NCBI GenBank assembly: GCA_002343845.1
Contig: DDSQ01000085.1
Coordinates: forward strand, 16,204 to 25,962
DNA length: 9,759 nt
Direction: 5' to 3'
DNA from: Planctomycetes bacterium UBA2386
Lineage (GTDB): Bacteria; Planctomycetota; UBA1135; UBA2386
In this document: in pieces, positions 1-6,786 of the stretch
Layout of the letters: each line of letters starts with the position of its first letter
How positions within the stretch are numbered: the stretch's first letter is position 1
The notes under the pieces: model-generated
Databases searched by the model: none
Told to the model about the DNA's origin: nothing
The model's input: the letters and a program-made list of their open reading frames with translations, nothing else
Translations under genes and position numbers: made by a program

Positions 1-974
1 CCGTCCTCGAGCAGGAACGGCACGTCGTGCGGCCGCACTTCGAGCACGGCGCGCGTGCCCTTCTCGCCGCCGAAGCCGTTGTCGAAGAAGCCCGCGTAGT
101 TCGTGCGCAGTTCGCCGATGCCGACGTCGTAGGCGACCATCTCCGCGGCGAGGTGCTTGGGCACGCGGATCCGCTCCTTGCTGGCGATGATGTAGAACTC
201 CTCGGGCTCGACGATCATGCGCCCGTCCTTCGGCTCGGGAATCGGCTCGAAGAACGCGTCGGCGTCGTGCGCGCCTTCGTTCTGCATGTCGACGATGCTC
301 GTGTAGCGCCGCGCGACGTACGCCACCGGTCCCTGCAGATCGCGATCGCGCTTCAGCGCCACGCCCATCATCAGGCCGCGGTCGATGCGCAGCTTCTCCA
401 TCGGCAGCGGCCGGCCGGCGTCGTCGAACAGCAGGCCGCCGTTCTTGTGCTCCTTGCGCAGCTCGTCGTCGGTCAGCGCACTCTGTCCCTCCGAGAAGCG
501 GATCTGGCACAACGACAACCCCGTGCGCACGCGGACCGGGAAGCTGCGTGGCACGATCTCGAGGAACAGCGGCCCGGTGTAGCCCGGCGGCACCGTCTCG
601 AAGCGCCCGCAGTTGTCGGCGAGCAGCCGCGTGAACAGGTCGAGCCGCCCGGTCGACGACTTCGGATTGGCGCGGATCAGGAACGGCAGCGGCTGCGCGA
701 TGCGTTCGAGCAGCGGCACGATGTAGCAGTGGCCCTTCTCGAGCACCGCGCCATCGGTGAGGTCGAACGCGTAGAGCGTCATCTCCTCGAGCCGGTCGGC
801 GACGCGCACGTTCTCCGGCAGGAACCCGGATCGCACGCGGTAGCCGCGCGTCGCCAGCCGCAGGTCGAGCGAGCTCGGCTGGATCTGGGTGGGGGCGATG
901 GCGGGCTGCGAAGTGAGGGCGCCGCGCGCGATGAGGGCCTGGATCTGCTGGTAGACGAGGATGCCGTCGGTCAC
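1..974 (-). CDS. dcd: dCTP deaminase, long two-domain type (3' end outside window)
   Basis: Deaminates dCTP to dUTP in the cytoplasm, feeding dUMP and dTTP synthesis. 324 complete codons are visible and the C-terminus lies beyond the left edge; long-form members are about 360 residues, so little is missing. The N-terminal domain has SSLDLRL (residues 34-40), PKSSTGR (104-110, the substrate-phosphate motif) and GPLFLEI (134-140). In the latter, Glu139 sits where the catalytic Glu of the short E. coli enzyme lies. A second, related domain follows: AGFFDNG (about 294-300) resembles the AGFIDPG stretch of short Dcd, and AVLEVRPHD carries Glu312. The GTG start gives MTDGIL, the usual family N-terminus, and lies 10 bases after the fadE stop, suggesting co-transcription. 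No Shine-Dalgarno is visible. The deaminase assignment is strong. Which domain is catalytic is inference. Confidence 0.93.
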   Translation of the reverse strand, partial: MTDGILVYQQIQALIARGALTSQPAIAPTQIQPSSLDLRLATRGYRVRSGFLPENVRVADRLEEMTLYAFDLTDGAVLEKGHCYIVPLLERIAQPLPFLIRANPKSSTGRLDLFTRLLADNCGRFETVPPGYTGPLFLEIVPRSFPVRVRTGLSLCQIRFSEGQSALTDDELRKEHKNGGLLFDDAGRPLPMEKLRIDRGLMMGVALKRDRDLQGPVAYVARRYTSIVDMQNEGAHDADAFFEPIPEPKDGRMIVEPEEFYIIASKERIRVPKHLAAEMVAYDVGIGELRTNYAGFFDNGFGGEKGTRAVLEVRPHDVPFLLED

Positions 975-984
975 GCGCCGCAGG

Positions 985-3462
985 CTAGCGGGCGGCTGCC
1001 GGCTTTTCCGCAGCGGCCTGCACCGCATCGTCGCCGCCGAACGAGGCCACCGCGAAGCTGTCGACCGCGATGGCGTCGGCGCGGGCTGCTTCTGCGGCCC
1101 GGACCAGGTCGTGTTCGGCGGCCGTCAGCAGCCCCTGCTCGACGGCCTGCGTCAGCACCAGCTCCGGGCGGGCCTTGGGCAGCTTGCCCTGCCGCACCGC
1201 GTCCTTCAGACGCTTCAGCACGGGTTCGGCCTCGGTGCACAGCCGCAGCGCGAGTTCGAGTCGGCCGAGCGCTTCGGTCGCCGAGGCGGGGACGTGCATG
1301 CCGGCGGTGAGCCGGTCGCGCAGTTCCCCGGGTGCCAGCACCGCGCGCGCGATCGCCTGGCCGGTCGTGTCGTCGGGACCACGCCCGAACGACGTCAGCG
1401 CCGCCCAGAGCCGCCCGGGCCAGCGCAGGGCGCGGCCGACGTTCGGCACGGTGAGGTTGTCGTAGATGCCGACGCGTGCCTCCTGCATGCGCGCGAACGC
1501 GAACTCCATCGTCCACCGCAGCAGCGGCTCGTCCTCGCGACGGCTGCCTTCCGCGGTGAAGCGCCGCAGGCCCGCGCTGGCGAGGAACATCCATCCGAAC
1601 CAGTCGGCGTAGCGGCCAGTGATCGCTTCCTTGCGCTTGAGGTCGCCGCCGTAGGCGCCCATCGCGGCGTCGGCGAGCAGCGCGAACTCGGCGCTCGCGC
1701 GGTTGAGCCGGCGCCAGAAGCGCTTCGCCGCGCCGCGCACGGGCGACCAGCAGACGAGCCCGCCGCTGAGGCCCAGCACGACGGTGCGCACCGCGTTGCG
1801 CACCACGTGGCCGAGGTGCGGCCAGAAGGCGCGATCGAACGCGGCGCCGTCGTTGCGCGCGAGCGCGTCGAGTTCGCGGAATGCGTGCGGATGGCAGCGG
1901 ATCGCGCCCTGGCCGAAGATCATCAGCGTGCGCGTCAGGATGTTCGCGCCCTCGACGGTGATGCAGATCGGCGTGCCTTGCCAGGCGTGCGCGAGCAGGT
2001 TGCGCGGGCCGCGCGAGATGCCGGCGCCGCCGACCACGTCCATGCCGTCGCTGATGACGCGGCGCCACAGTTCGGTCGTCTGGTACTTGGCGATCGCCGT
2101 GACCACCGCCGGTTGCTGGCCGCCGTCGAGCGCGCCGCAGACGTAGCGGCGCACCGCTTCGAGCAGCCAGGTGAACGCGGCGATGCGCGCGAGCGGTTCC
2201 TGGATGCCCTCGAAGCGACCGAGCGGCAAGCCGAACTGCTGCCGCACGGCCGCGTAGGCGGTGACCGTGCGCAGCACGAGCCGCGCGCCACCGGTCGCGG
2301 TCGCCGGCAGCGACACGCCGCGGCCGGCGGCGAGGCACTCCATCAGCATCGTCCAGCCGCGACCTGCACCCGCGGCGCCGCCGATCACGGCATCCTCGAG
2401 CGGCAGCAGCACGTGCTGGCCGCTGGTCGGGCAGTTGAAGAACGGCACGCCGAGTGGATCGTGCCGGCGGCCGAGCACGACGCCGCGCGTGGCGGTCGGG
2501 ACCAAGGCGCACGTGATGCCGGGGAACGGGCCCTTGCCGAGCAGGTTCTCCGGATCGTGCAGCTGGAACGCGAGCCCGAGCACGGTCGCGACGGCTCCGA
2601 GCGTGATGTAGCGCTTGTCCCACGACAGGCGCAGCCACAGCCGCCCGTCCTCGCCGCGGAACACGACGCCGTTGCTGGTGATCGCGCCGGCGTCGCTGCC
2701 GGCTCCCGGTTCGGTGAGCGCGAAGCAGGGCACTTCGCGGCCGTCGGCGAGGGCCGGCAGCCAGCGCTGCTTCTGCGCGTCGGTGCCGTAGTGGGTGAGC
2801 AGTTCGGCGGGGCCGAGCGAGTTCGGCACCATCACCGTGATCGCGAGCGGCAGCGACCGCGACGCGAGCTTGGCGACGACGGCGCTGTGCGCGCTCGGCG
2901 ACATGCCGAGACCTCCGAACTCCTTGGCGATGCCCATGCCGAACAGGCGCTGCTGCTTGCAGAAGTCCCACACTTCGGGCGGCAGGTCGTGTTCCTGATG
3001 CGCCCGCCAGTCGTCGGTCATCACGCAGGCCTGCTCGACCGGGCCGTCGAGGAACGCCTGCTCGTCCTGCGTGAGCTGCGGATACGGCGCGTTGGCCAGC
3101 GCCTGCAGCGACGGCCGGCCCGAGAACAACTCGCCGTCGAGCCAGACGGTACCCGCAGCGATCGCCGCCCGTTCGGTGTCGCTGATCGCGGGCAGCGCGC
3201 CGGCGGCGCGCAGCACCCGCAGGATGCGGTTGCTCACCAGGCGTTGCCGCAGCGGCGGCACGGCCAGCACGACGAGTGGCAACAGCAGCAACGGTGCGAG
3301 CCACCAGGCGACGCCGAACGTCCAGCAGGCGATCGCGACGACCAGCAGCGTGCAGAAGGCGGGGGCGCCGACGAACGAGAGGCCGAGCAGTGCTGCGGCG
3401 ACGATCGTGAACGTCGCCGCGCCGGACAGATCGGCCAGGGCGCCGTAGTTGAAGAGGTCCAT
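985..3462 (-). CDS. fadE: FadE-type acyl-CoA dehydrogenase, membrane-associated
   Basis: Catalyses the first, FAD-dependent step of fatty-acid beta-oxidation, acyl-CoA to trans-2-enoyl-CoA. It has 825 residues, against 814 for E. coli FadE, and matches that protein along its whole length. Residues about 15-70 form two or three hydrophobic segments, an N-terminal membrane anchor. Family landmarks follow in order: AFLDGPVEQAC (136-146), VPNSLGP (212-218), CFALTEPGAGSDAGA (246-260), WDKRYITLGAVATVLGLAF (281-299), and ITVEGANILTR (501-511). The last is followed by MIFGQGAIRCHP. Glu504 in VEGAN aligns with the catalytic base (Glu376 of MCAD). The C-terminal part (about 520-800) corresponds to DUF1974, and the last 20 residues are alanine-rich. 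The ATG at 3462 gives an N-terminus directly ahead of the anchor. No Shine-Dalgarno is seen. The gene sits between a GNAT gene and dcd, neither a beta-oxidation partner. Confidence 0.95.
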   Translation of the reverse strand: MDLFNYGALADLSGAATFTIVAAALLGLSFVGAPAFCTLLVVAIACWTFGVAWWLAPLLLLPLVVLAVPPLRQRLVSNRILRVLRAAGALPAISDTERAAIAAGTVWLDGELFSGRPSLQALANAPYPQLTQDEQAFLDGPVEQACVMTDDWRAHQEHDLPPEVWDFCKQQRLFGMGIAKEFGGLGMSPSAHSAVVAKLASRSLPLAITVMVPNSLGPAELLTHYGTDAQKQRWLPALADGREVPCFALTEPGAGSDAGAITSNGVVFRGEDGRLWLRLSWDKRYITLGAVATVLGLAFQLHDPENLLGKGPFPGITCALVPTATRGVVLGRRHDPLGVPFFNCPTSGQHVLLPLEDAVIGGAAGAGRGWTMLMECLAAGRGVSLPATATGGARLVLRTVTAYAAVRQQFGLPLGRFEGIQEPLARIAAFTWLLEAVRRYVCGALDGGQQPAVVTAIAKYQTTELWRRVISDGMDVVGGAGISRGPRNLLAHAWQGTPICITVEGANILTRTLMIFGQGAIRCHPHAFRELDALARNDGAAFDRAFWPHLGHVVRNAVRTVVLGLSGGLVCWSPVRGAAKRFWRRLNRASAEFALLADAAMGAYGGDLKRKEAITGRYADWFGWMFLASAGLRRFTAEGSRREDEPLLRWTMEFAFARMQEARVGIYDNLTVPNVGRALRWPGRLWAALTSFGRGPDDTTGQAIARAVLAPGELRDRLTAGMHVPASATEALGRLELALRLCTEAEPVLKRLKDAVRQGKLPKARPELVLTQAVEQGLLTAAEHDLVRAAEAARADAIAVDSFAVASFGGDDAVQAAAEKPAAAR

Positions 3463-3504
3463 GACGTGCGGGCTCGCTTGCCCGCCGCTATCGGCATTTC
3501 GCCG

Positions 3505-3526
3505 GCATTCCCTAGTCCCGGAATGC
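3505..3526 (-). repeat. Small inverted repeat between the GNAT gene and fadE
   Basis: Perfect 7-base arms (GCATTCC at 3505-3511 and GGAATGC at 3520-3526) enclose an 8-base loop, 15 bases after the GNAT stop on the minus strand. A second tiny hairpin (CGGC-GAAAT-GCCG on the minus strand) follows about ten bases later. No T-tract follows, so this is not a classic intrinsic terminator. It could still attenuate, process or stabilise the transcript in the 78-base gap before fadE, or be chance in GC-rich DNA. Confidence 0.35.
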
Positions 3527-3540
3527 GTCCTGGCTACCGG

Positions 3541-4035
3541 CTACAGCTCGCGGGCATAGAACAGCTCGCAGCCGTGGTGGCCGGTGGCGCCTTCGGCGCT
3601 GCACAACGGCCGGAAGCCGGCGGCGCGGTAGAGCTGCTGCGCCTGCTGCATCGACTGCGTGGTCTCGAGGTAGCAGCGGCGGAAGCCGGCCGCGCGCATG
3701 TCGTCGAGCAGCAACGCCAGCAGCGCCCTGCCGAGGCCGCGTCCACGCGCCGCCGCCAGGAAGTACATCTTGCGCAGTTCGCAGGTCGCCTTCGCCGGGT
3801 CGCTGCCGGCCAGCGGCGCGAAGCCGGCGCCGCCGAGCACTTCGCCGGCATGTTCGACCACGTAGTAGCGCGCGTTCGCCGTCGCGTAGGCGGCACTCAT
3901 CGCCGCGACCTCGGCGTCGTGGATCGCGAAGCCGGGCCCGCAAGCACCGTGTTCGGTCATCACCGTGCGGATGATCGTGGCCATGGCGGCGTCGTCGGCC
4001 GGACGGATCGGACGCACGATCCAGGGCGCGTTCAT
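3541..4035 (-). CDS. GNAT family N-acetyltransferase
   Basis: A single-domain acetyl-CoA-dependent acyltransferase of 164 residues, the usual GNAT size and presumably cytoplasmic. The N-terminal strand and helix (VRPIRPADDAAMATIIR, 7-23) is the typical GNAT opening. Motif A is clear: ELRKMYFLAAARGRGLGRAL (86-105), where RGRGLG (97-102) is the pyrophosphate-binding loop. CYLETTQSMQQAQQLYRAAGF (from 121) is the motif B region, with Tyr136 in the position of the usual general acid. The ATG at 4035 overlaps the TGA of the upstream N-acetylmuramoyl-L-alanine amidase as ATGA and has no Shine-Dalgarno, so expression by translational coupling is likely. The substrate cannot be read from the sequence. 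The neighbours suggest, weakly, a peptide, amino sugar or amine released by the hydrolases. The 'LRKMYF' form of motif A recurs in uncharacterised bacterial GNATs. Confidence 0.9.
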   Translation of the reverse strand: MNAPWIVRPIRPADDAAMATIIRTVMTEHGACGPGFAIHDAEVAAMSAAYATANARYYVVEHAGEVLGGAGFAPLAGSDPAKATCELRKMYFLAAARGRGLGRALLALLLDDMRAAGFRRCYLETTQSMQQAQQLYRAAGFRPLCSAEGATGHHGCELFYAREL

Positions 4036-5015
4036 CGCGACGTTCGCGCGTAGTGCTCACGCGCTTCGCGCAGCAAGCGGTCCCACTGCAGTGCCGGGCC
4101 CGGATCCTGCTTGTTCTTCTGCACGTGGTAGTGGCCGACGATGCCCTCGAAGGCGCGCAGTTCGTCGGCGGGCAGCGCGTGCGGCACGACGTTCCCGTCC
4201 GGCGTGCGCGGCGCGTCGAGCCGGATGCGCGGGAACGCGCGAGCGAGCGCTGCGCACAACTTCGCCAGCGCGGAGTACTGCTGCGGCGTGAAGTCGAGCT
4301 GGTGGTAGAGCACGCCCTGGATTTCGCCGCTGACGATCTCGGGGCGGTCGGGCCGCGCGACGAAGTCCTTGGTGCGGATGCCGGGCTCGCGCATCCACGC
4401 CGGCGTCTTCATGAAGTAGCCCTGCTCGTCCTTGCCGTACCAGCGCACCATGTCGGCGTTCATCGGTTGCTTGAACACGCCCGGGTGCGCGATCTCGACG
4501 CCGATCGAGAAGTCGTTGGCGATGGTCGCGTGGTGTGCCTTCTCGCGCAGATCGAGTGTCTGGTAGATCACGCCGTCGACGTCGAGCAGGAAGTGGACCG
4601 AGAGGTTGCGCACGTCCTGCAGCACCTTGAAGCACTGGCGCGAGGTGCCGGCGACGTCGTAGTGCAGCACGAACTGGTGCACGACCTGCTGCAGGTCGGC
4701 GAGCGACAGGCCGTGGTCCTTGGCGCGCGCGGCGATCGCGTCGGGCAGGCCGCCGCGCAGCGGCGTGTAGCGCAGCTTGCCGTCGGGCGGCTCGTTCTGT
4801 GCGAAGTGCTTGCCGAGGCGGTAGGCGCTGTAGCCATCGGCTTCGCGCCAGTGCACCACGCGCGTGCCGATCGCGAACGGCCGGTCGGCGGCGACGATCG
4901 ACAGGCCATCGGCCGCCGGCATCGACACGCAGCGGCTCAGCAGCAACAGAAGGCCGAGGAGCGTCGCGCCGCCGACGGCGCGCCGGACGAAACGTGCGCG
5001 GTTGTCGTTCCTCAT
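4032..5015 (-). CDS. N-acetylmuramoyl-L-alanine amidase (Amidase_2/PGRP-like), exported
   Basis: A zinc amidase predicted to cleave the bond between N-acetylmuramic acid and L-alanine of peptidoglycan, in the periplasm or outer leaflet. It has 327 residues. An arginine-rich start followed by a strongly hydrophobic stretch (about 13-27) is a signal peptide or membrane anchor. The Cys after LLLLLSR would be a poor lipobox because of Arg at -1. The Amidase_2 fold is marked by FVLHYD (His118), VHFLLDVDGVIYQ (140-152), KAHHA (159-163), FSIGVEIAHPGV (169-180) and GHYHVQKNKQDPGPALQW (294-311). His118, His295 and Asp304 are the expected zinc ligands. The segment at about 181-245, with PMNADMVRWYGKDEQGY, is an insertion relative to compact AmpD-like enzymes. 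The ATG overlaps the preceding amidase stop (ATGA), with GGAG 8 bases upstream. The open frame continues upstream on the minus strand to about 6428, but that part is a shadow of the amidase gene. The cytoplasmic recycling enzyme AmpD is less likely because of the export signal. Confidence 0.9.
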   Translation of the reverse strand: MRNDNRARFVRRAVGGATLLGLLLLLSRCVSMPAADGLSIVAADRPFAIGTRVVHWREADGYSAYRLGKHFAQNEPPDGKLRYTPLRGGLPDAIAARAKDHGLSLADLQQVVHQFVLHYDVAGTSRQCFKVLQDVRNLSVHFLLDVDGVIYQTLDLREKAHHATIANDFSIGVEIAHPGVFKQPMNADMVRWYGKDEQGYFMKTPAWMREPGIRTKDFVARPDRPEIVSGEIQGVLYHQLDFTPQQYSALAKLCAALARAFPRIRLDAPRTPDGNVVPHALPADELRAFEGIVGHYHVQKNKQDPGPALQWDRLLREAREHYARTSR

Positions 5016-6664
5016 CGCGTCAGCTCCGGTCGGCCCAGGTGGTGGTCCGTCGTCGCCTGCCAAGCCTCGGCGACGGCGAGGACGTCGGCTTCGCCGTAGA
5101 GCCGGCCGACGAGCGCGAGCATCGTCGGGCGACCGCCATCCTGCGCGCTGCGCCCGACCGGCAGCACGTAGGTCGGGTGTCCGGTGAGGTTCGTCGCCAC
5201 GAGCGTGCTGCCGCCATGGGTCGGCGCCACCAGGACGTCGACGTTCGCGAGTGCGCGGTCCATGTCGACCACCAGCTGCGCTCGCGCGCGGCTGGCCTGC
5301 AGGTACTCGACGGCCGGGATCGCGCGGGCGCTGCGGAATTGGTTCGGCCAGTCGCCGTCGCGCTGGCCCGGCAACTGCGGCAGCAGGCCTTGGCGCAGCG
5401 CGTCGTCGAAGGCCGCCGCCGCCTCGGCGTGCAGCATCGCCAGGATGCCCTCGTACGGAGCGGCCGGCAGCGTCACCGGTACCGGCGCGCCGGCGGCGGT
5501 GAGCCACTCGACGAACGCGCGATCCTCGGCGCGGCGCGGCCAGTCGCGTTGCTGCACGATGCCAAAGCGCAGGCCCTGCAGGCCGCGGCCGGCGCGCCAC
5601 GCGAACGCCGAATCGACCGCCGCGGGGTCGCGGCCGTCGGCGCCGCGCATGGCGTCGAACACCAGAGCTGCGTCGACCGCACTGCGCGCGATCGGGCCGA
5701 CCTTGTCCATCGTCCACGACAACGGCATCGCGCCGTGCCGGCTGATCGTGCCGAACGTCGGCCGCAGACCGGCGATGCCGCACTGGCGGCACGGCGACAC
5801 GATCGAGCCGAGGGTCTCGGTGCCGATCGCGAACGGCACGAGCCCGGCGGCGACCGCACTGCACGGACCCGCCGACGACCCGCTGCTGCCCTGCTCGGGG
5901 TTCCACGGGTTGCGCGTGCGGCCGCCGTGCCACAGATCGCCCATCGCCAGCGCGCCGAGCGACAACTTGGCGACCAGCACCGCGCCGGCGTCGTGCAGCC
6001 GCTGCAGGCACGTCGCTTCGACGTTCCACACGTGGTCGCGCCATGGGGCGGCGCCGAACGTGGTCGGCGCGCCCGGCCAGCCGAACAGGTCCTTGGCGCC
6101 GTACGGGATGCCGTGCAGCGGTCCCCGGTCCTTGCCGGCGGCCAGTTCGGCGTCGAGTTCGCGCGCCCGGGCGAGCGCTGGCTCGCGCAGCAGGTTGACG
6201 ACGCAGAGCAGGGTGGCGTCGAAGCGCTGCAGGCGCGCCAGCGCGAGTTCGGTGAGCCGGACCGACGTCACCGCACCGCTGCGCAGCCAGCCGGCCAGCG
6301 TGGCGACCTCGGCGAACGCGATGTCGGTGTCGTTCGCCGGCGGCGGCACCTTCGGCGGCGCGAACGCCACCCGGGGCGTCGGCGCGGCCCGCACAGCGCC
6401 CGGCGGCAGCGGGTCGAAGTGCGCGCACGGCGGCAGCTCGAACGGGATCGGCGTCGCGCGGACTGCCGCGAAGCCGGTGCGCTGGGCGGCGAGGCGCTTG
6501 CCGGCCAGGCGCCGTTCCTCCTCGGTGAACGAGAGGTCGGCGAGGCGGCCCAGCGCGGCGAGGTCGTCGGCGTCGTCGCGCCGCGGCGCGGCGGTGAGGG
6601 CCAAGGGCGCCGTGGCACCGAGCAGGAACCCGCGGCGGTCGATGGCAGGGCTCGGATCGGTCAT
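5012..6664 (-). CDS. Amidase-signature family hydrolase, Tat-exported
   Basis: A serine amidase of the amidase-signature family, 550 residues, predicted to hydrolyse a C-N amide bond. The N-terminus has a twin-arginine signal, DRRGFLLG (9-16) with a short hydrophobic stretch after it, so the folded enzyme is probably exported. About 110 residues of poorly conserved sequence precede the catalytic core. The Ser-cisSer-Lys triad is visible: Lys191 in GIPYGAKDLFG, the cis-Ser in GSSGSSAG (259-266), and the nucleophile Ser287 in GTETLGSIVSP. GTET-GSI resembles the bacterial peptide amidase and related branches more than GatA, which has GTDTGGSIR. LRPTFGTISRHGAMPLSWTM (300-319) is typical of this branch. 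GatA is excluded by the export signal, the length and the absence of GatB and GatC. The substrate is unknown; export and the overlapping muramoyl-alanine amidase gene suggest a peptide or cell-wall amide. Start ATG at 6664; no Shine-Dalgarno is visible. Confidence 0.9.
   Translation of the reverse strand: MTDPSPAIDRRGFLLGATAPLALTAAPRRDDADDLAALGRLADLSFTEEERRLAGKRLAAQRTGFAAVRATPIPFELPPCAHFDPLPPGAVRAAPTPRVAFAPPKVPPPANDTDIAFAEVATLAGWLRSGAVTSVRLTELALARLQRFDATLLCVVNLLREPALARARELDAELAAGKDRGPLHGIPYGAKDLFGWPGAPTTFGAAPWRDHVWNVEATCLQRLHDAGAVLVAKLSLGALAMGDLWHGGRTRNPWNPEQGSSGSSAGPCSAVAAGLVPFAIGTETLGSIVSPCRQCGIAGLRPTFGTISRHGAMPLSWTMDKVGPIARSAVDAALVFDAMRGADGRDPAAVDSAFAWRAGRGLQGLRFGIVQQRDWPRRAEDRAFVEWLTAAGAPVPVTLPAAPYEGILAMLHAEAAAAFDDALRQGLLPQLPGQRDGDWPNQFRSARAIPAVEYLQASRARAQLVVDMDRALANVDVLVAPTHGGSTLVATNLTGHPTYVLPVGRSAQDGGRPTMLALVGRLYGEADVLAVAEAWQATTDHHLGRPELTR
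5024..5027 (-). promoter_or_regulatory. Shine-Dalgarno site for the muramoyl-alanine amidase
   Basis: GGAG on the minus strand, 8 bases before the ATG at 5015 and inside the end of the upstream amidase gene. It supports this start over any upstream in-frame codon. It is the only well-placed Shine-Dalgarno core I find among the leftward genes. Confidence 0.5.
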
Positions 6665-6786
6665 GGCGCGTTCAGGGTGGCGACAACGGGCCGGATCGTG
6701 CGGCCACAGTGGCCCGATCCGCGCCGGACCCTATCCTGCCGCGCGCGCGTACCGACACCAGAACCGACCTCCGCTCCCCACGCCGC
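6665..6786. promoter_or_regulatory. Divergent intergenic region between the amidase operon and the M28 peptidase gene
   Basis: These 122 bases separate two genes transcribed outward, so promoters for both arms should lie here. I cannot pick a convincing -35/-10 pair. TATCCT at 6732-6737 is -10-like for the rightward gene but lacks a good -35. Neither flanking start codon has a Shine-Dalgarno site. The main feature is the interrupted palindrome at 6692-6721. Confidence 0.55.
6692..6721. repeat. Interrupted palindrome, candidate operator
   Basis: The two nested perfect arm pairs are CGGATCG (6692-6698) with CGATCCG (6715-6721), and GGCCA (6702-6706) with TGGCC (6710-6714), around a 3-base centre. 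Only three unpaired bases (6699-6701) break the symmetry. With 12 paired positions it is the strongest inverted repeat I see outside genes. Its place between divergent starts suits a regulator binding site or an RNA hairpin in the 5' leader. No regulator gene is present in the window, so function is inference. Confidence 0.45.

Noticed and set aside
3463..3540. Intrinsic terminator between the GNAT gene and fadE
   Set aside because: A hairpin exists, but its 7-base stem has no T-tract after it, so it is recorded only as a repeat.
961..4053. Open frame of about 1030 codons on the plus strand, antisense to fadE and the GNAT gene
   Set aside because: Its product is a low-complexity mix rich in Arg, Ala, His and Gln with no recognisable motif, while the minus strand encodes clear FadE and GNAT proteins. 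GC-rich third positions remove stop codons from the opposite strand.
5016..6428. Upstream extension of the muramoyl-alanine amidase frame to about 798 codons, which would look like a giant fusion protein
   Set aside because: The extra part is an out-of-frame reading of the amidase-signature gene. The ATG at 5015 has a Shine-Dalgarno site and is followed by a signal sequence.
6709..6786. Alternative upstream start for the M28 peptidase at ATG 6709
   Set aside because: It would place a polar, Arg-rich stretch before a well-formed signal peptide and would overlap the palindrome. The ATG at 6787 is the natural start.
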